Below are positions 15,638 to 23,830 of a DNA stretch of 56,070 bases, piece after piece; position 1 is the first letter of the stretch, and each line of letters begins with the position of its first letter. The translations under genes were made by a program, and so were the position numbers. The notes beneath the pieces were generated by a model that worked only from the letters and a program-made list of their open reading frames with translations, had not been told where the DNA came from and searched no databases. The DNA comes from an uncultured Clostridia bacterium (GTDB lineage Bacteria > Bacillota > Clostridia > Oscillospirales > Acutalibacteraceae), in contig CAKMIX010000018.1 in the NCBI GenBank assembly GCA_927362715.1, positions 1 to 56,070 of the forward strand, written 5' to 3'.

Positions 15638-17047
15638 ATGGACGACGCAGACCCCGGGAATATTATACTGAAGCTCGTATTGCTTTTTGTGCTCACGATG
15701 CTCAACGCCTTCTTTGCCATGTCGGAGATCGCGATCATTTCGCTCAACGACGCGAAGATCGATAAGCTCGCCGAAGAGGGGCACAAAAAAGCCCGTCAGG
15801 TGAAAAAGCTGACGGAAAACTCCAGCAATTTCCTTTCGACCATCCAGATCGGTGTGACGCTTGCAGGCTTTCTGACCTCTGCTACGGCGGCGCAGAGCTT
15901 TGCGACCATGCTGACCGACGCGATTGCGGGAACTGCGATTGCAAATGTGGTGCCGCTCGGTGTTATCAGCGGCGTTTCCACGGTGCTCATTACGCTTGTC
16001 ACCTCGTATTTTTCGCTGGTTTTGGGTGAGCTCGCCCCCAAAAAGATCGCCATGCAGAAGCCCGAAAAGGTTTCGTTTGCGGTTGTGCCGATTTTGTTGT
16101 TTATCAATAAGATCTGTCTGCCCTTTGTCAAGCTGCTTTCCGTCTCCACAAACGGCGTCGTGCGCCTCTGCGGCATGGACCCGAACGCCGACGAGGAACC
16201 CGTCACGGAAGAGGAGATCCGCATGATGGTGGACGTCGGACAGGAAAAGGGCGTTATCGAGGATGTCCAGAAGGAGATGATCAACAATATCTTCGAGTTC
16301 GACGACATCGACGTGGCGGACATCATGACCCACCGCACCGATATGGCGTGCGTGGACATCGAGGATTCCCTTTCGGAGGTGCTCGCGCTTTCTATCAAGG
16401 AGGGCTATTCGCGCATCCCCGTGTATGAAGAAGATCCCGACAATGTCGTCGGGATCGTATACATCAAAGATCTGCTCAAATATGTCGGCTCGTCGCTGCC
16501 GAAATCCAAAGGCATCAAGGACTTTATGCGCGAGGCGTATTTTGTGCCGGAGACCAAGCGCTGCGGCGCGCTGTTCTCCGAAATGACGGAAAAGCACATC
16601 CAAATGGCGATCGTCGTGGACGAATACGGCGGCACGGCGGGGCTTGTGACACTGGAGGACATCGTGGAAGCCATCGTCGGCAACATCCAGGACGAATATG
16701 ACAACGAGGACGAAGAGATCTCCAAGATCAACGAAACGACCTTCACCATGGACGGTGTGACCGATCTCGAGGAGGTCGAGGAGCAGCTCAACATCGAATT
16801 CCCGGACGGCGATTACGATACGCTCGGCGGCTTCATCATCAGCAGACTCGGCTTTTTGCCGAAGGACGGCGATATGAACGCGGTCGAATACGCGGGCGTG
16901 CGCTTCACGGTGCTCAATGTGGAGGAACGCCGCATCGGCAAGGTCAAAGTGGAGATCCTGCCGCCACCCGAGACGGAAGAACAGCCCGAGGAGCGCAAAT
17001 CGATCTTTGAGCGCACCCGCCGCGACGAAAAAGCGGAAGAAGAATAA
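15638..17047 (+). CDS. CNNM/CorC-type transporter (hemolysin family)
   Basis: 469 residues. The DUF21/CNNM membrane domain covers about 1-190 with LNAFFAMSEIAIISLND and the ELAPKKIAMQKPE motif. Two CBS domains follow (DIMTHRTDMACVDIEDSL and IQMAIVVDEYGGTAGLVTLED). A CorC/HlyC domain ends the fold (LNIEFPDGDYDTLGGFI), with a charged tail. Members such as MpfA and CorC export Mg2+ and possibly other divalent ions. The ATG at 15638 follows AAGGAG; earlier in-frame starts lie before the expected transcription start. Confidence 0.92.
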   Translation: MDDADPGNIILKLVLLFVLTMLNAFFAMSEIAIISLNDAKIDKLAEEGHKKARQVKKLTENSSNFLSTIQIGVTLAGFLTSATAAQSFATMLTDAIAGTAIANVVPLGVISGVSTVLITLVTSYFSLVLGELAPKKIAMQKPEKVSFAVVPILLFINKICLPFVKLLSVSTNGVVRLCGMDPNADEEPVTEEEIRMMVDVGQEKGVIEDVQKEMINNIFEFDDIDVADIMTHRTDMACVDIEDSLSEVLALSIKEGYSRIPVYEEDPDNVVGIVYIKDLLKYVGSSLPKSKGIKDFMREAYFVPETKRCGALFSEMTEKHIQMAIVVDEYGGTAGLVTLEDIVEAIVGNIQDEYDNEDEEISKINETTFTMDGVTDLEEVEEQLNIEFPDGDYDTLGGFIISRLGFLPKDGDMNAVEYAGVRFTVLNVEERRIGKVKVEILPPPETEEQPEERKSIFERTRRDEKAEEE

Positions 17048-17058
17048 ATGAAATAACA

Positions 17059-17094
17059 AACCGGCAGTCGTAGCGATACGACTGCCGGTTTTTG
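17059..17094 (+). terminator. Intrinsic terminator of the CNNM gene
   Basis: A perfect 14-bp stem (AACCGGCAGTCGTA with its complement) and loop GCGA, followed by TTTT. Confidence 0.85.
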
Positions 17095-17163
17095 CTGCTT
17101 TTCCATATTGCGCAGCGGCAGGCCAAAAAGACATCTGTCTTATCATTTCTACAAAGCAAAATA

Positions 17164-17326
17164 GTATTATCTGTGAGAAAGCAGGATGTACGATAGAACC
17201 GCTGGATCCTTCCGTAATTCAGACCGCTGTGATATGGAAAAAGGCTTCAAATAATGCCTTCGCAAATAGCTTTTCAGATTTGCTTTTGTCAAATCAAGCG
17301 GCGATCAATGCGGAATATGGAAAGTA
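17164..17326 (+). pseudogene. Remnant of a LysR-type regulator C-terminus
   Basis: Reading from about 17164 to the TAG ending at 17326 gives roughly 53 residues (SIICEKAGCTIEPLDPS, IQTAVIWKKASNNAF, SFSDLLLSNQ). This resembles the last strand and helices of a LysR effector-binding domain. No start, DNA-binding domain or ribosome site precedes it, so it is a 3' fragment. The base composition is AT-rich compared with the flanking core genes. The family call rests on a short stretch. Confidence 0.45.
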
Positions 17327-17377
17327 GAAAAAACTTTCATAATGTGGTATAATAATGAACGGAAAGGAGACGCTATT

Positions 17378-18289
17378 ATGCAATACTTTATTGATTCACA
17401 AGACGGGAGTCTCCAAGCCGCTCAGAATTGCAACGATAAAGAGCCGTTTTTCACGGTTATGAGCACGGCGGAATTTCACGAATGTAAAGAGCAGCTTCCG
17501 TATTATAAAGAACTTCTTCACTGCCTCGGATCGATTCGTTACTGTAAAGCGGAAGTGTTCAAAAACTGCATCATCGGAACATTACGCCTGCCTCAAAAAA
17601 GCGAACAGCGTTCACCGCAGCTTTCTTTCGGCTTTTATTTGACTGGACAGTCGCTCTTATTTGTCGAAGATGTAGGCGATTTGAAATTATGGGTAGACAA
17701 ACGGATAAGTATGTTTCAGGAGCTGAACAGTCCGGCTCATCTTCTTTTGCAGTTTATGGAGCAAATGATAGAGGATGATGTTCTCTATCTTTCTCACATC
17801 GAGTCAGAAACAGAAAAAATGGAAGAAAATATCGGCTCCGGCGGTTCGGCAGACTTTTTCCCGTTGCTCACAAAACACAGGCAAAAGCTGTCCGAATTAA
17901 ATGCTTACTATGAACAATTGACAGATATCGGAGAGTTGTTTCAATCCCGCGCGTGTTCTTCATTTGCAGACGATACCGGGGACTGGGAAAAATTTACCCA
18001 CCGTGCCGAGAGATTGCAAAATCATGTTCAGTTGCTTCGTGAAAATATGCTTCAGCTTCGTGAGCTTTATCAGTCAAAGCAAGACGCACGGCAAAATAAA
18101 ATTATGGGGATTCTCACAATCGTCACAACCTTTTTCCTGCCTCTTACTTTAATCACGGGATGGTACGGAATGAACTTTGCCTATATGCCTGAGCTTAAAT
18201 GGCGGTACGGTTACCCGGTTGTTATACTTGTTGCGCTGATTATTGCAGTCGTCGAATTTATTTACTTCAAAAGGAAAAAATTCTTTTAA
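17378..18289 (+). CDS. CorA-like divalent cation transporter
   Basis: 303 residues. A soluble N-terminal domain is followed by a long helical region (about 130-240), then two C-terminal membrane helices joined by the CorA signature YGMNF, and a short basic tail. It should carry Mg2+ or a related ion. GGAAAGGAG precedes the ATG at 17378, and TGG-TATAAT (17345-17353) gives an extended -10 promoter. Codon use is visibly AT-richer than in the neighbours, and gene fragments flank it on both sides, suggesting horizontal arrival. Confidence 0.88.
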   Translation: MQYFIDSQDGSLQAAQNCNDKEPFFTVMSTAEFHECKEQLPYYKELLHCLGSIRYCKAEVFKNCIIGTLRLPQKSEQRSPQLSFGFYLTGQSLLFVEDVGDLKLWVDKRISMFQELNSPAHLLLQFMEQMIEDDVLYLSHIESETEKMEENIGSGGSADFFPLLTKHRQKLSELNAYYEQLTDIGELFQSRACSSFADDTGDWEKFTHRAERLQNHVQLLRENMLQLRELYQSKQDARQNKIMGILTIVTTFFLPLTLITGWYGMNFAYMPELKWRYGYPVVILVALIIAVVEFIYFKRKKFF

Positions 18290-18330
18290 TTTCGCTCTCT
18301 TAAAATATGAGACTTACAGGAGGTGTTTTT

Positions 18331-18789
18331 ATGGACGAAACAAGGCAAAGCCCGGAACAGATTTTGAAGCAAATTGAAAAGGAAGAACAAAGCCTTAATC
18401 GCGGGCATTTGAAGATATTTTTCGGATATGCCGCAGGCGTAGGCTAAACCTATGCCATGCTGAAAGCCGCACATTCGGCAAAGAGGCGCGGCGTTGATGT
18501 TGTTGCAGGTTACATTGAACCGCACGCCCGTCCGCAGACCTCTGCACTTGTAAACGGGCTGGAATGTCTTCCGAATCTTGTTTCGGAATATAACGGAATT
18601 ACTCTTTCGGAATTTAATCTTGATGCTGCGCTTGCCAGGCACCCACAGTTAATCCTTGTGGATGAGCTTGCCCATACCAATGCGCCTGTGTGCCGACATA
18701 CAAAGCGTTATCAGGATATTGAAGAGCTGCTTAATGCGGGAATAGATGTTTATACCACGGTAAATGTTCAGCATATTGAAAGTCTCAAT
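18331..18789 (+). pseudogene. kdpD: kdpD fragment with stop at the Walker-A lysine
   Basis: The frame opens with a good AGGAGGTG site and reads as the N-terminal KdpD domain: HLKIFFGYAAGVG, then TAA (18445-18447) exactly where the P-loop Lys is expected, then TYAMLKAAHSAKRRGVDVV, GYIEPHARPQT, LVDELAHTNAPV and TTVNVQHIESLN. After 18789 the similarity ends and the frame runs into unrelated sequence until 18921. So it carries both a nonsense change (AAA to TAA) and a truncation: the rest of KdpD is missing. A sequencing error could explain the stop but not the truncation. Confidence 0.8.
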
Positions 18790-18968
18790 ATCGAATCCTC
18801 CTTTGCCTGTATTGTAACAAAGGAAAGCGCAATTAACGAATGTGCGGACATAACAAAACCCGCCGCCTTAGACTTTCATCTAAGATGGCGGTTTCTGTTT
18901 CGTATCAGAGCATCACCTTGACGGCAAAGCCGCCGCTAAAGAAGTAGGTGTTCGTCCAATACCCGATT
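18790..18968. other. Unassigned sequence between the kdpD fragment and the repeats
   Basis: No gene is seen. A hairpin at about 18860-18891 (CCGCC...CTTAGA with TCTAAG..GGCGG), followed by a T-rich stretch, could be an old terminator. On the minus strand a short frame near 18900-18965 (YWTNTYFFSGGFAVKVML) resembles the end of a larger protein, but I cannot name it. Confidence 0.4.
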
Positions 18969-19164
18969 GGTGGAGACAGAGGGGATCGAAGCGGCGCTGC
19001 GCTTTGCTTCGTTCGTTTGCTTCGCAAGCCTTCCGCATTGTATGTCGGTTGCGGCTCTGCCTTGCGGCAAACCGCCGCAACATCGACAATGGGGTTCGAT
19101 CCCCTCCGACCATTTATGGATACAAATAAAGACAGCGGACAATCTGTCCACTGCCTTTATTCTT
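18969..19164. repeat. 196-bp tandem repeat, copy 1
   Basis: The unit starts with 22 bases identical to the 3' end of the minus-strand tRNA-Val (compare 19361-19382). It carries a 12-bp perfect inverted repeat, GAGGGGATCGAA (18979) and TTCGATCCCCTC (19095), around a GC-rich hairpin region. It ends with the same terminator-like sequence that follows the tRNA. It differs from copy 2 at one base that I could find (T at 19016, C at 19212). Confidence 0.9.
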
Positions 19165-19359
19165 GGTGGAGACAGAGGGGATCGAAGCGGCGCTGCGCTT
19201 TGCTTCGTTCGCTTGCTTCGCAAGCCTTCCGCATTGTATGTCGGTTGCGGCTCTGCCTTGCGGCAAACCGCCGCAACATCGACAATGGGGTTCGATCCCC
19301 TCCGACCATTTATGGATACAAATAAAGACAGCGGACAATCTGTCCACTGCCTTTATTCT

Positions 19360-19360
<1 letters not shown>
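19165..19360. repeat. 196-bp tandem repeat, copy 2
   Basis: Exact period of 196 bases from copy 1, ending at the tRNA-Val 3' end. The third period begins inside the real tRNA and shares only its first 22 bases. Open frames across both copies (repeated Ala/Cys/Arg-rich peptides) are artefacts of the repeat. Confidence 0.9.
19321..19358 (-). terminator. Terminator of the tRNA operon
   Basis: On the minus strand GGCAGTGGACA pairs with TGTCCGCTGTC using two G-U pairs, followed by TTTATTTG. On the plus strand those pairs would be A-C mismatches, so the minus strand is the functional one. A second copy lies in repeat 1. Confidence 0.7.
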
Positions 19361-19436
<76 letters not shown>

Positions 19437-19481
19437 GTATACAGTTTTTATCATAGAACGGGACCTCCCGTATTTTTCAAC

Positions 19482-19557
19482 TGGTCCGAGTGACAGGGTT
19501 CGAACCTGCGGCCTCATGGTCCCAAACCACGCGCGCTACCAACTGCGCCACACCCGG
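19482..19557 (-). tRNA. tRNA-Pro (TGG anticodon)
   Basis: Acceptor CCGGGTG with CACTCGG, D-arm GCGC...GCGC, anticodon stem CGTGG/CCATG with loop TTTGGGA (anticodon TGG), T-arm with GGTTCGAACC, and an encoded CCA. It is the first gene of the operon, 45 bases before tRNA-Val. Confidence 0.92.
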
Positions 19558-19629
19558 ATATCGGTGCGCGCCCGAAGGACGCGGCGCTAAAGTATGCTTC
19601 CAAAGATGCGTAACTTCAAATGCTCGTGT

Positions 19630-19658
19630 ATTATACAACATCCGTTTCGGTTTGTCAA
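19630..19658 (-). promoter_or_regulatory. Consensus promoter of the tRNA-Pro/tRNA-Val operon
   Basis: On the minus strand: perfect TTGACA, a 17-base spacer and perfect TATAAT, about 70 bases before tRNA-Pro. Confidence 0.88.
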
Positions 19659-19694
19659 TCCGAAAATCGAGAAAAGCCCAAAAATCTGTGCGGA

Positions 19695-19723
19695 TTGACA
19701 GGAGACGAATCGTCATATACAAT
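19695..19723 (+). promoter_or_regulatory. Upstream promoter of the rpmG-secE-nusG unit
   Basis: TTGACA, a 17-base spacer and TACAAT. It forms a tandem pair with the promoter at 19784. Confidence 0.65.
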
Positions 19724-19783
19724 AAATAATATAATGCTATGCAAGGAAGCGCCCGCGCAAAACCGCGATATACAAAAAAACAC

Positions 19784-19845
19784 TTGACGAACCGCTTTCG
19801 ATATGGTATAGTACTTTTACCTCTGAAAGAGGGTTCTTTTTTTGT
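19784..19845 (+). promoter_or_regulatory. Proximal promoter and leader of rpmG
   Basis: TTGACG (19784), a 17-base spacer and TATAGT (19807) preceded by TGG. The early leader holds a short CCTCT-GAA-AGAGG hairpin followed by seven T, which could attenuate transcription. A second hairpin, AGCGG-CTTTG-CCGCT, lies just before the rpmG ribosome site. Confidence 0.65.
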
Positions 19846-19908
19846 GCCCTGTTTTCTGAGGCAGGCTATGAAAAAGCGGCTTTGCCGCTGCGTTACGGAG
19901 GTGCCGAA

Positions 19909-20058
19909 ATGAGAGTCAAGATCACCCTTGCGTGCACGGAGTGCAAACAGCGCAACTACAACACCAAGAAGAACAAGAAAAACACGCCCGATCGGCTGGA
20001 GATGAACAAGTATTGCAGATTCTGCAAAAAGCACACGCTCCACAGGGAAACCAAGTAA
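19909..20058 (+). CDS. rpmG: 50S ribosomal protein L33
   Basis: 49 residues: [19 protein letters not shown], then [20 protein letters not shown] and HRETK. Two CxxC pairs show the zinc-binding form. GGAGGTG lies just before the ATG. It heads the rpmG-secE-nusG cluster, as in most Firmicutes, 15 bases before secE. Confidence 0.96.
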   Translation: MRVKITLACTECKQRNYNTKKNKKNTPDRLEMNKYCRFCKKHTLHRETK

Positions 20059-20073
20059 GACGGAGGATTGACA

Positions 20074-20517
20074 ATGGCTGACGAGATCAAAAAGGGTTCT
20101 GCCGAGCAACCGAAGTCCTCTAAAGAAAAGCCCGCCAAGGCGGAAAAAAGCTCTAAGACAAAAAAAGAGTCCAAGGCGAAAAAGGACTCTATGAGCGGCA
20201 AGGATGCGTCCAAGCAGAAAAAGGGCAATATCTTTGTGCGCATGGGCAGAGCGATCGCCAAATTCTTCAAGGATGAAAGATCCGAGTCCAAAAAGATCGT
20301 TTGGCCAGACGCCAAGACCGTGCTCAAGAGTACGGCGGTGGTCATCGTGGTCGTTGCGGTGCTGGGCGTGATCCTGTGGCTTATCGACACAGGCCTTTCC
20401 GAAGGGATCGGCGCGCTGGTCCGTCTGGCGGAGCGCGTCGGCAGCGACGCTGCAGCCGAAGGGGAGACTACCACGGCAGCCGCAGGCGCGATGCTTTCCG
20501 GGCTGCTGGGATTCTGA
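20074..20517 (+). CDS. secE: Preprotein translocase subunit SecE
   Basis: 147 residues, long for a Firmicute SecE (often 60-70). The first 65 residues are a Lys/Ser/Ala-rich, probably disordered tail. The conserved core follows: FFKDERSESKKIVWPDAKTV and one membrane helix (VVIVVVAVLGVILWLI). A Gly/Ala-rich tail ends the protein. GGAGG with a seven-base spacer sets the ATG at 20074. SecE stabilises SecY in the translocon. Confidence 0.92.
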   Translation: MADEIKKGSAEQPKSSKEKPAKAEKSSKTKKESKAKKDSMSGKDASKQKKGNIFVRMGRAIAKFFKDERSESKKIVWPDAKTVLKSTAVVIVVVAVLGVILWLIDTGLSEGIGALVRLAERVGSDAAAEGETTTAAAGAMLSGLLGF

Positions 20518-20533
20518 CGAAGGAGCTTTTCGA

Positions 20534-21094
20534 ATGGCAGACGATGCAAGATGGTATGTCGTGCACACCTATTCCGGCTATGAAAACAAGGTCGCGGCGA
20601 ATATCGAGACCGTTGTGGAAAATCGGAAAATGCACGATCAGATCCTCGAGGTCAAAGTGCCCACCGAGACCGTGACCGAGATCCGTGAGGACGGTACGAA
20701 AAAAGAGGTGGAGCGCAAGGTCTTCCCGGGCTATGTGCTCGTGAAGTTTGCCGTTTTTGAAAACGAGGATACCGACGAGGTCAAAATGACCGACGACGCC
20801 TGGTATGTTGTGCGCAACACGCGCGGCGTCACGGGGTTCGTCGGCCCCGAAAGCAAACCCGTCCCCCTGACGGAGGAGGAAGTCCTTCAGCTCGGCGTTG
20901 AAAAGCGCGTGGTGGAGGTCAACTACGAAAAGGGCGATATGGTCACCATCGTGGACGGCGCGTTTGAAGGCGTCATCGGCGTTGTGGACGATATCGATAC
21001 GGAAGGCAATTCGGTGCGCGTCATTATTTCCATGTTCGGGAAAGAGACACCCGTCGAATTGGAACTCGACCAGGTCGAGACCGTCAAAGAATAA
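20534..21094 (+). CDS. nusG: Transcription termination/antitermination protein NusG
   Basis: 186 residues: an NGN domain (WYVVHTYSGYENKVAANIE, FPGYVLVKF, WYVVRNTRGVTGFVG) and a C-terminal KOW domain (EKGDMVTIVDGAFEGVIGVV). It binds RNA polymerase and couples pausing, termination and translation. GAAGGAG precedes the ATG. It is 17 bases after secE. Confidence 0.97.
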   Translation: MADDARWYVVHTYSGYENKVAANIETVVENRKMHDQILEVKVPTETVTEIREDGTKKEVERKVFPGYVLVKFAVFENEDTDEVKMTDDAWYVVRNTRGVTGFVGPESKPVPLTEEEVLQLGVEKRVVEVNYEKGDMVTIVDGAFEGVIGVVDDIDTEGNSVRVIISMFGKETPVELELDQVETVKE

Positions 21095-21105
21095 TCATCG
21101 GTAAT

Positions 21106-21190
21106 TAAGCGGGTCTCCCGCTTGGTTTCGGCGTGCCGCTGCGGCGCGCTGTGGGAGGGTCGGCAGACAGCCGTCCCGCCACTACCACGA
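21106..21190 (+). promoter_or_regulatory. Structured leader before rplK
   Basis: Between nusG and rplK are two stem-loops: AAGCGGG-TCT-CCCGCTT, and a longer one from GTGGGAGGGTCGGC to GCCGTCCCGCCAC with loop AGACA and one mismatch. No T-run follows the second. It may be a site for autogenous control by L1 or L11, or a processing site. The hairpins are seen; the role is inferred. Confidence 0.4.
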
Positions 21191-21209
21191 ATTTCGGAGG
21201 TGCTAACTA

Positions 21210-21635
21210 ATGGCTCAAAAGGTTGTAGGCTTCATTAAGCTGCAGATCCCCGCCGGCAAAGCAACGCCGGCACCGCCTGTCGGACCGGCGCTCGGTCAGC
21301 ACGGCGTTAACATCATGGCGTTCACGAAAGAATTCAACGAACGCACCAAGAACGACATGGGCATGATCATCCCCGTCGTTATCACGGTTTACGCAGACCG
21401 TTCGTTCACGTTTGTAACGAAGACCCCGCCCGCCGCCGTCCTTATCAAAAAGGCATGCGGTATTGAAAGCGGTTCGGGTGTTCCGAACAAGACCAAGGTC
21501 GCGAAGATTACGACGGAACAGGTCCGCAAGATCGCCGAGCAGAAAATGCCCGATCTCAACGCTGCCAATGTCGAAGCAGCCATGCGTATGATCGCGGGTA
21601 CCGCGCGTTCCATGGGCGTCACTGTTGAAGATTGA
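21210..21635 (+). CDS. rplK: 50S ribosomal protein L11
   Basis: 141 residues, full length. Typical sequence: [33 protein letters not shown] and [13 protein letters not shown]. It forms the GTPase-associated stalk base with 23S rRNA. GGAGG lies before the ATG. Confidence 0.98.
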   Translation: MAQKVVGFIKLQIPAGKATPAPPVGPALGQHGVNIMAFTKEFNERTKNDMGMIIPVVITVYADRSFTFVTKTPPAAVLIKKACGIESGSGVPNKTKVAKITTEQVRKIAEQKMPDLNAANVEAAMRMIAGTARSMGVTVED

Positions 21636-21691
21636 TGCTCCTTCGTGGGAGGAAAGATCCGATAACCACTTCATAGGAGGAAATGAATGTT

Positions 21692-22399
21692 ATGAAACAC
21701 GGTAAGAAATACGCGGAAAGCGTAAAGCTGGTGGATAAGACCAAGCTGTATGATACCGACGAAGCGCTTGCGCTGACTGTAAAAACCGCCACGGCGAAGT
21801 TCGACGAGACCGTGGAACTGCATATTCGTTTGGGCGTTGACTCCCGCCATGCCGACCAGCAGGTTCGCGGCGCGGTCATCCTGCCTAACGGTACCGGCAA
21901 GCGCGTGCGTGTCGCCGTCTTTGCAAAGGGCGCGGACGCGGATGCCGCCACCGCTGCGGGCGCAGAGATCGTCGGTGCGGAAGATCTCGTTGAGCAGGTG
22001 CAGGGCGGTATGCTGGATTTTGACGTCTGCATCGCGGCGCCCAACATGATGGGTCTTGTCGGCCGTCTCGGTAAGATCCTCGGCCCGCGCGGGCTTATGC
22101 CCTCGCCCAAGGCCGGTACAGTTTCGCCCGACGTTGCCAAAGCCGTAACCGAAGCGAAAGCCGGTAAGATCGAGTACAGACTTGACAAGACCAACATTAT
22201 TCACTGCCCCATCGGCAAGGTCTCGTTCGGCCCTGAAAAGCTGGCGGAGAACTTCAACGCGCTGATGGACGCCGTCATCAAGGCGAAGCCCGCTGCGATG
22301 AAAGGTCAGTACATCAAGTCCTGCGTGGTCGCGACCACCATGGGCCCCGGCATCAAGGTCAACGCCAACAAGATCGGCGCTGCTCCCGCTGCCGAATAA
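21692..22399 (+). CDS. rplA: 50S ribosomal protein L1
   Basis: 235 residues from the ATG at 21692, which matches the family start [10 protein letters not shown]; an ATG at 21683 lies only two bases from AGGAGG. The signature [14 protein letters not shown] and [10 protein letters not shown] are present. L1 forms the E-site stalk and often represses its own operon. Confidence 0.97.
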   Translation: MKHGKKYAESVKLVDKTKLYDTDEALALTVKTATAKFDETVELHIRLGVDSRHADQQVRGAVILPNGTGKRVRVAVFAKGADADAATAAGAEIVGAEDLVEQVQGGMLDFDVCIAAPNMMGLVGRLGKILGPRGLMPSPKAGTVSPDVAKAVTEAKAGKIEYRLDKTNIIHCPIGKVSFGPEKLAENFNALMDAVIKAKPAAMKGQYIKSCVVATTMGPGIKVNANKIGAAPAAE

Positions 22400-22407
22400 A
22401 AAGATAC

Positions 22408-22436
22408 TTGACAAGCAAGGTCGCTTGTGTTAGTAT
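22408..22436 (+). promoter_or_regulatory. Promoter of the L10 leader / rplJL unit
   Basis: Perfect TTGACA, a 17-base spacer and TAGTAT (or TATACT three bases further on), directly after rplA. Confidence 0.75.
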
Positions 22437-22444
22437 ACTATCGC

Positions 22445-22567
22445 TTGCCGAAGACAGCAGGTGCGTTTGCGTAAGGGCTTAGCCCGCCTGCCGAGGAAAA
22501 GTGCTTTACTTTTGATAAAGGTAAATCCGGCCTTTTCCGTCTTTGTGCGGAAAAGGCTTTTGTTTTC
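22445..22567 (+). ncRNA. Ribosomal protein L10 leader with attenuator
   Basis: The leader shows the usual L10-binding kink-turn region (GAAGACAGCAGGTGC through AGCCCGCCTGCCGAGG), then a terminator hairpin, GCCTTTTCCG (22530) with CGGAAAAGGC (22548), followed by TTTTGTTTT. In Bacillus such leaders bind L10(L12)4 and lower rplJL expression. Here the terminator before rplJ suggests control by premature termination. Confidence 0.85.
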
Positions 22568-22608
22568 TCATAAAGCAAGCGTCATTTTAAGTTTTGGAGG
22601 TGAATGTT

Positions 22609-23202
22609 TTGCCGAGTGAGAAAGTTTTGGAACTGAAAAAGCAGCAGGTCGCTGACCTCAAGGCCCGTTTGGACGGGGCTTGCGCAGGCGTGCTTGTGGA
22701 TTATCGCGGGATCTCCGTCGCCGATGACACCCAGCTTCGTAAGGAGCTGCGTGAAGCGGGCGTGCAGTACACCGTTTCCAAGAACACGCTTCTGCATCTT
22801 GCTTTTGCCGGTACGCCGTATGAGGCGCTCGACAGCGTCTTGGAGGGCACGACCGCGATCGCAACGAGCGCGGACGACTACGTCGCCGCCGCAAGGATCC
22901 TTGGGAAATATGCGGACAAGAGCGACAGCTTCAATCTGAAAGGCGGTTTCCTGGACGATGAAGTGATCGACCTTGCAAAGCTGCAAAGTCTTGCTAAGCT
23001 GCCGTCGCGCGAGGTATTGCTCGCTACGGTGCTCAGTGCGTTCAACGCGCCGATCGCTGCGTTTGCACGTGCTATTCAGGCCGTTGTAGACAAGAGCGGT
23101 GAGGAAGTCCCTGCCGCCGAAGCGGCCGAACCCGCAGCCGAGGAGGCTGCTCCCGCAGCAGAAGAAGCTGCACCTGCGGCAGAGGAGACCCCTGCCGAAT
23201 AA
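22609..23202 (+). CDS. rplJ: 50S ribosomal protein L10
   Basis: 197 residues from TTG at 22609, chosen because GGAGG lies eight bases before it and the family starts there (PSEKVLELKKQQVADL). Core motifs include VDYRGISVADDTQLRKELR and YTVSKNTLL. The last 30 residues are an unusual Ala/Glu/Pro repeat tail (AAEEAAPAAEE). L10 anchors L7/L12 on the ribosome. Confidence 0.95.
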   Translation: MPSEKVLELKKQQVADLKARLDGACAGVLVDYRGISVADDTQLRKELREAGVQYTVSKNTLLHLAFAGTPYEALDSVLEGTTAIATSADDYVAAARILGKYADKSDSFNLKGGFLDDEVIDLAKLQSLAKLPSREVLLATVLSAFNAPIAAFARAIQAVVDKSGEEVPAAEAAEPAAEEAAPAAEEAAPAAEETPAE

Positions 23203-23232
23203 TCCTAAAAAGAAAAATGGAGGATCATAGAA

Positions 23233-23610
23233 ATGGCATCTGAAAAAGTTACCGCATTGCTTGAAGAGATCAAAGCAATGTCCGTTCTCGAGCTGTCTGA
23301 GCTCGTTCATGCAGTAGAAGAAGAATTCGGCGTGTCTGCGGCTGCTGCCGTAGCGGTTGCGGCTCCGGCGGAAGGCGGCGCTGCTGCTGCGGAAGAAAAG
23401 ACCGAATTCGACGTAGTCCTTGCGGAAGTCGGTTCCGAGAAGATCAAGGTCATCAAGGCTGTCCGCGAGATCACGGGTCTGGGCCTCGGCGAAGCGAAAG
23501 CCCTCGTCGACGGCGCACCCAAGACCGTCAAGGAAGCTATGCCGAAGGAAGAAGCCGAAGCTGCCAAAGCCAAGCTCGAAGAAGTCGGCGCCAAGGTCGA
23601 ACTCAAATAA
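23233..23610 (+). CDS. rplL: 50S ribosomal protein L7/L12
   Basis: 125 residues: an N-terminal dimerisation domain, an Ala-rich hinge ([18 protein letters not shown]) and a C-terminal domain with [20 protein letters not shown]. It recruits translation GTPases. A terminator follows, so the usual downstream rpoB is not attached to this operon. Confidence 0.98.
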   Translation: MASEKVTALLEEIKAMSVLELSELVHAVEEEFGVSAAAAVAVAAPAEGGAAAAEEKTEFDVVLAEVGSEKIKVIKAVREITGLGLGEAKALVDGAPKTVKEAMPKEEAEAAKAKLEEVGAKVELK

Positions 23611-23629
23611 AAACGGTTTTGCCGTTATG

Positions 23630-23657
23630 CACCCCGTCCTCGGACGGGGTGTTTTTT
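23630..23657 (+). terminator. Intrinsic terminator after rplL
   Basis: CACCCCGTC pairs with GACGGGGTG around a four-base loop, followed by TTTTTT. Confidence 0.88.
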
Positions 23658-23735
23658 GCGTTTTGCCTTGTGACACCCGTATGGGTAGAAATCGTTGGGT
23701 ATACACAAAATATAGTTGACATTTTGCAAAACCGC

Positions 23736-23764
23736 TTGACAACTTTCCTAAAATATCATATGAT
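23736..23764 (+). promoter_or_regulatory. Promoter of the TM2 gene
   Basis: Perfect TTGACA, a 17-base spacer and TATGAT, about 65 bases before the ATG. Confidence 0.8.
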
Positions 23765-23830
23765 TGAGATGGAAATATCCCGCCGAAAGCGGGAATTTGC
23801 ACTTCCCATTTTTATTTAGGAGGAGATTTT

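Noticed and set aside
15416-17146. 576-codon frame opposite the CNNM gene
   Set aside because: Shadow frame running through a promoter, a terminator and the plus-strand gene; no motifs.
19060-19115. A second tRNA 3' end on the plus strand in each repeat (TTCGATCCCCTCCGACCA)
   Set aside because: The T-arm would be followed by only three bases before CCA, too short for an acceptor stem. It is the inverted arm of the repeat, not a tRNA.
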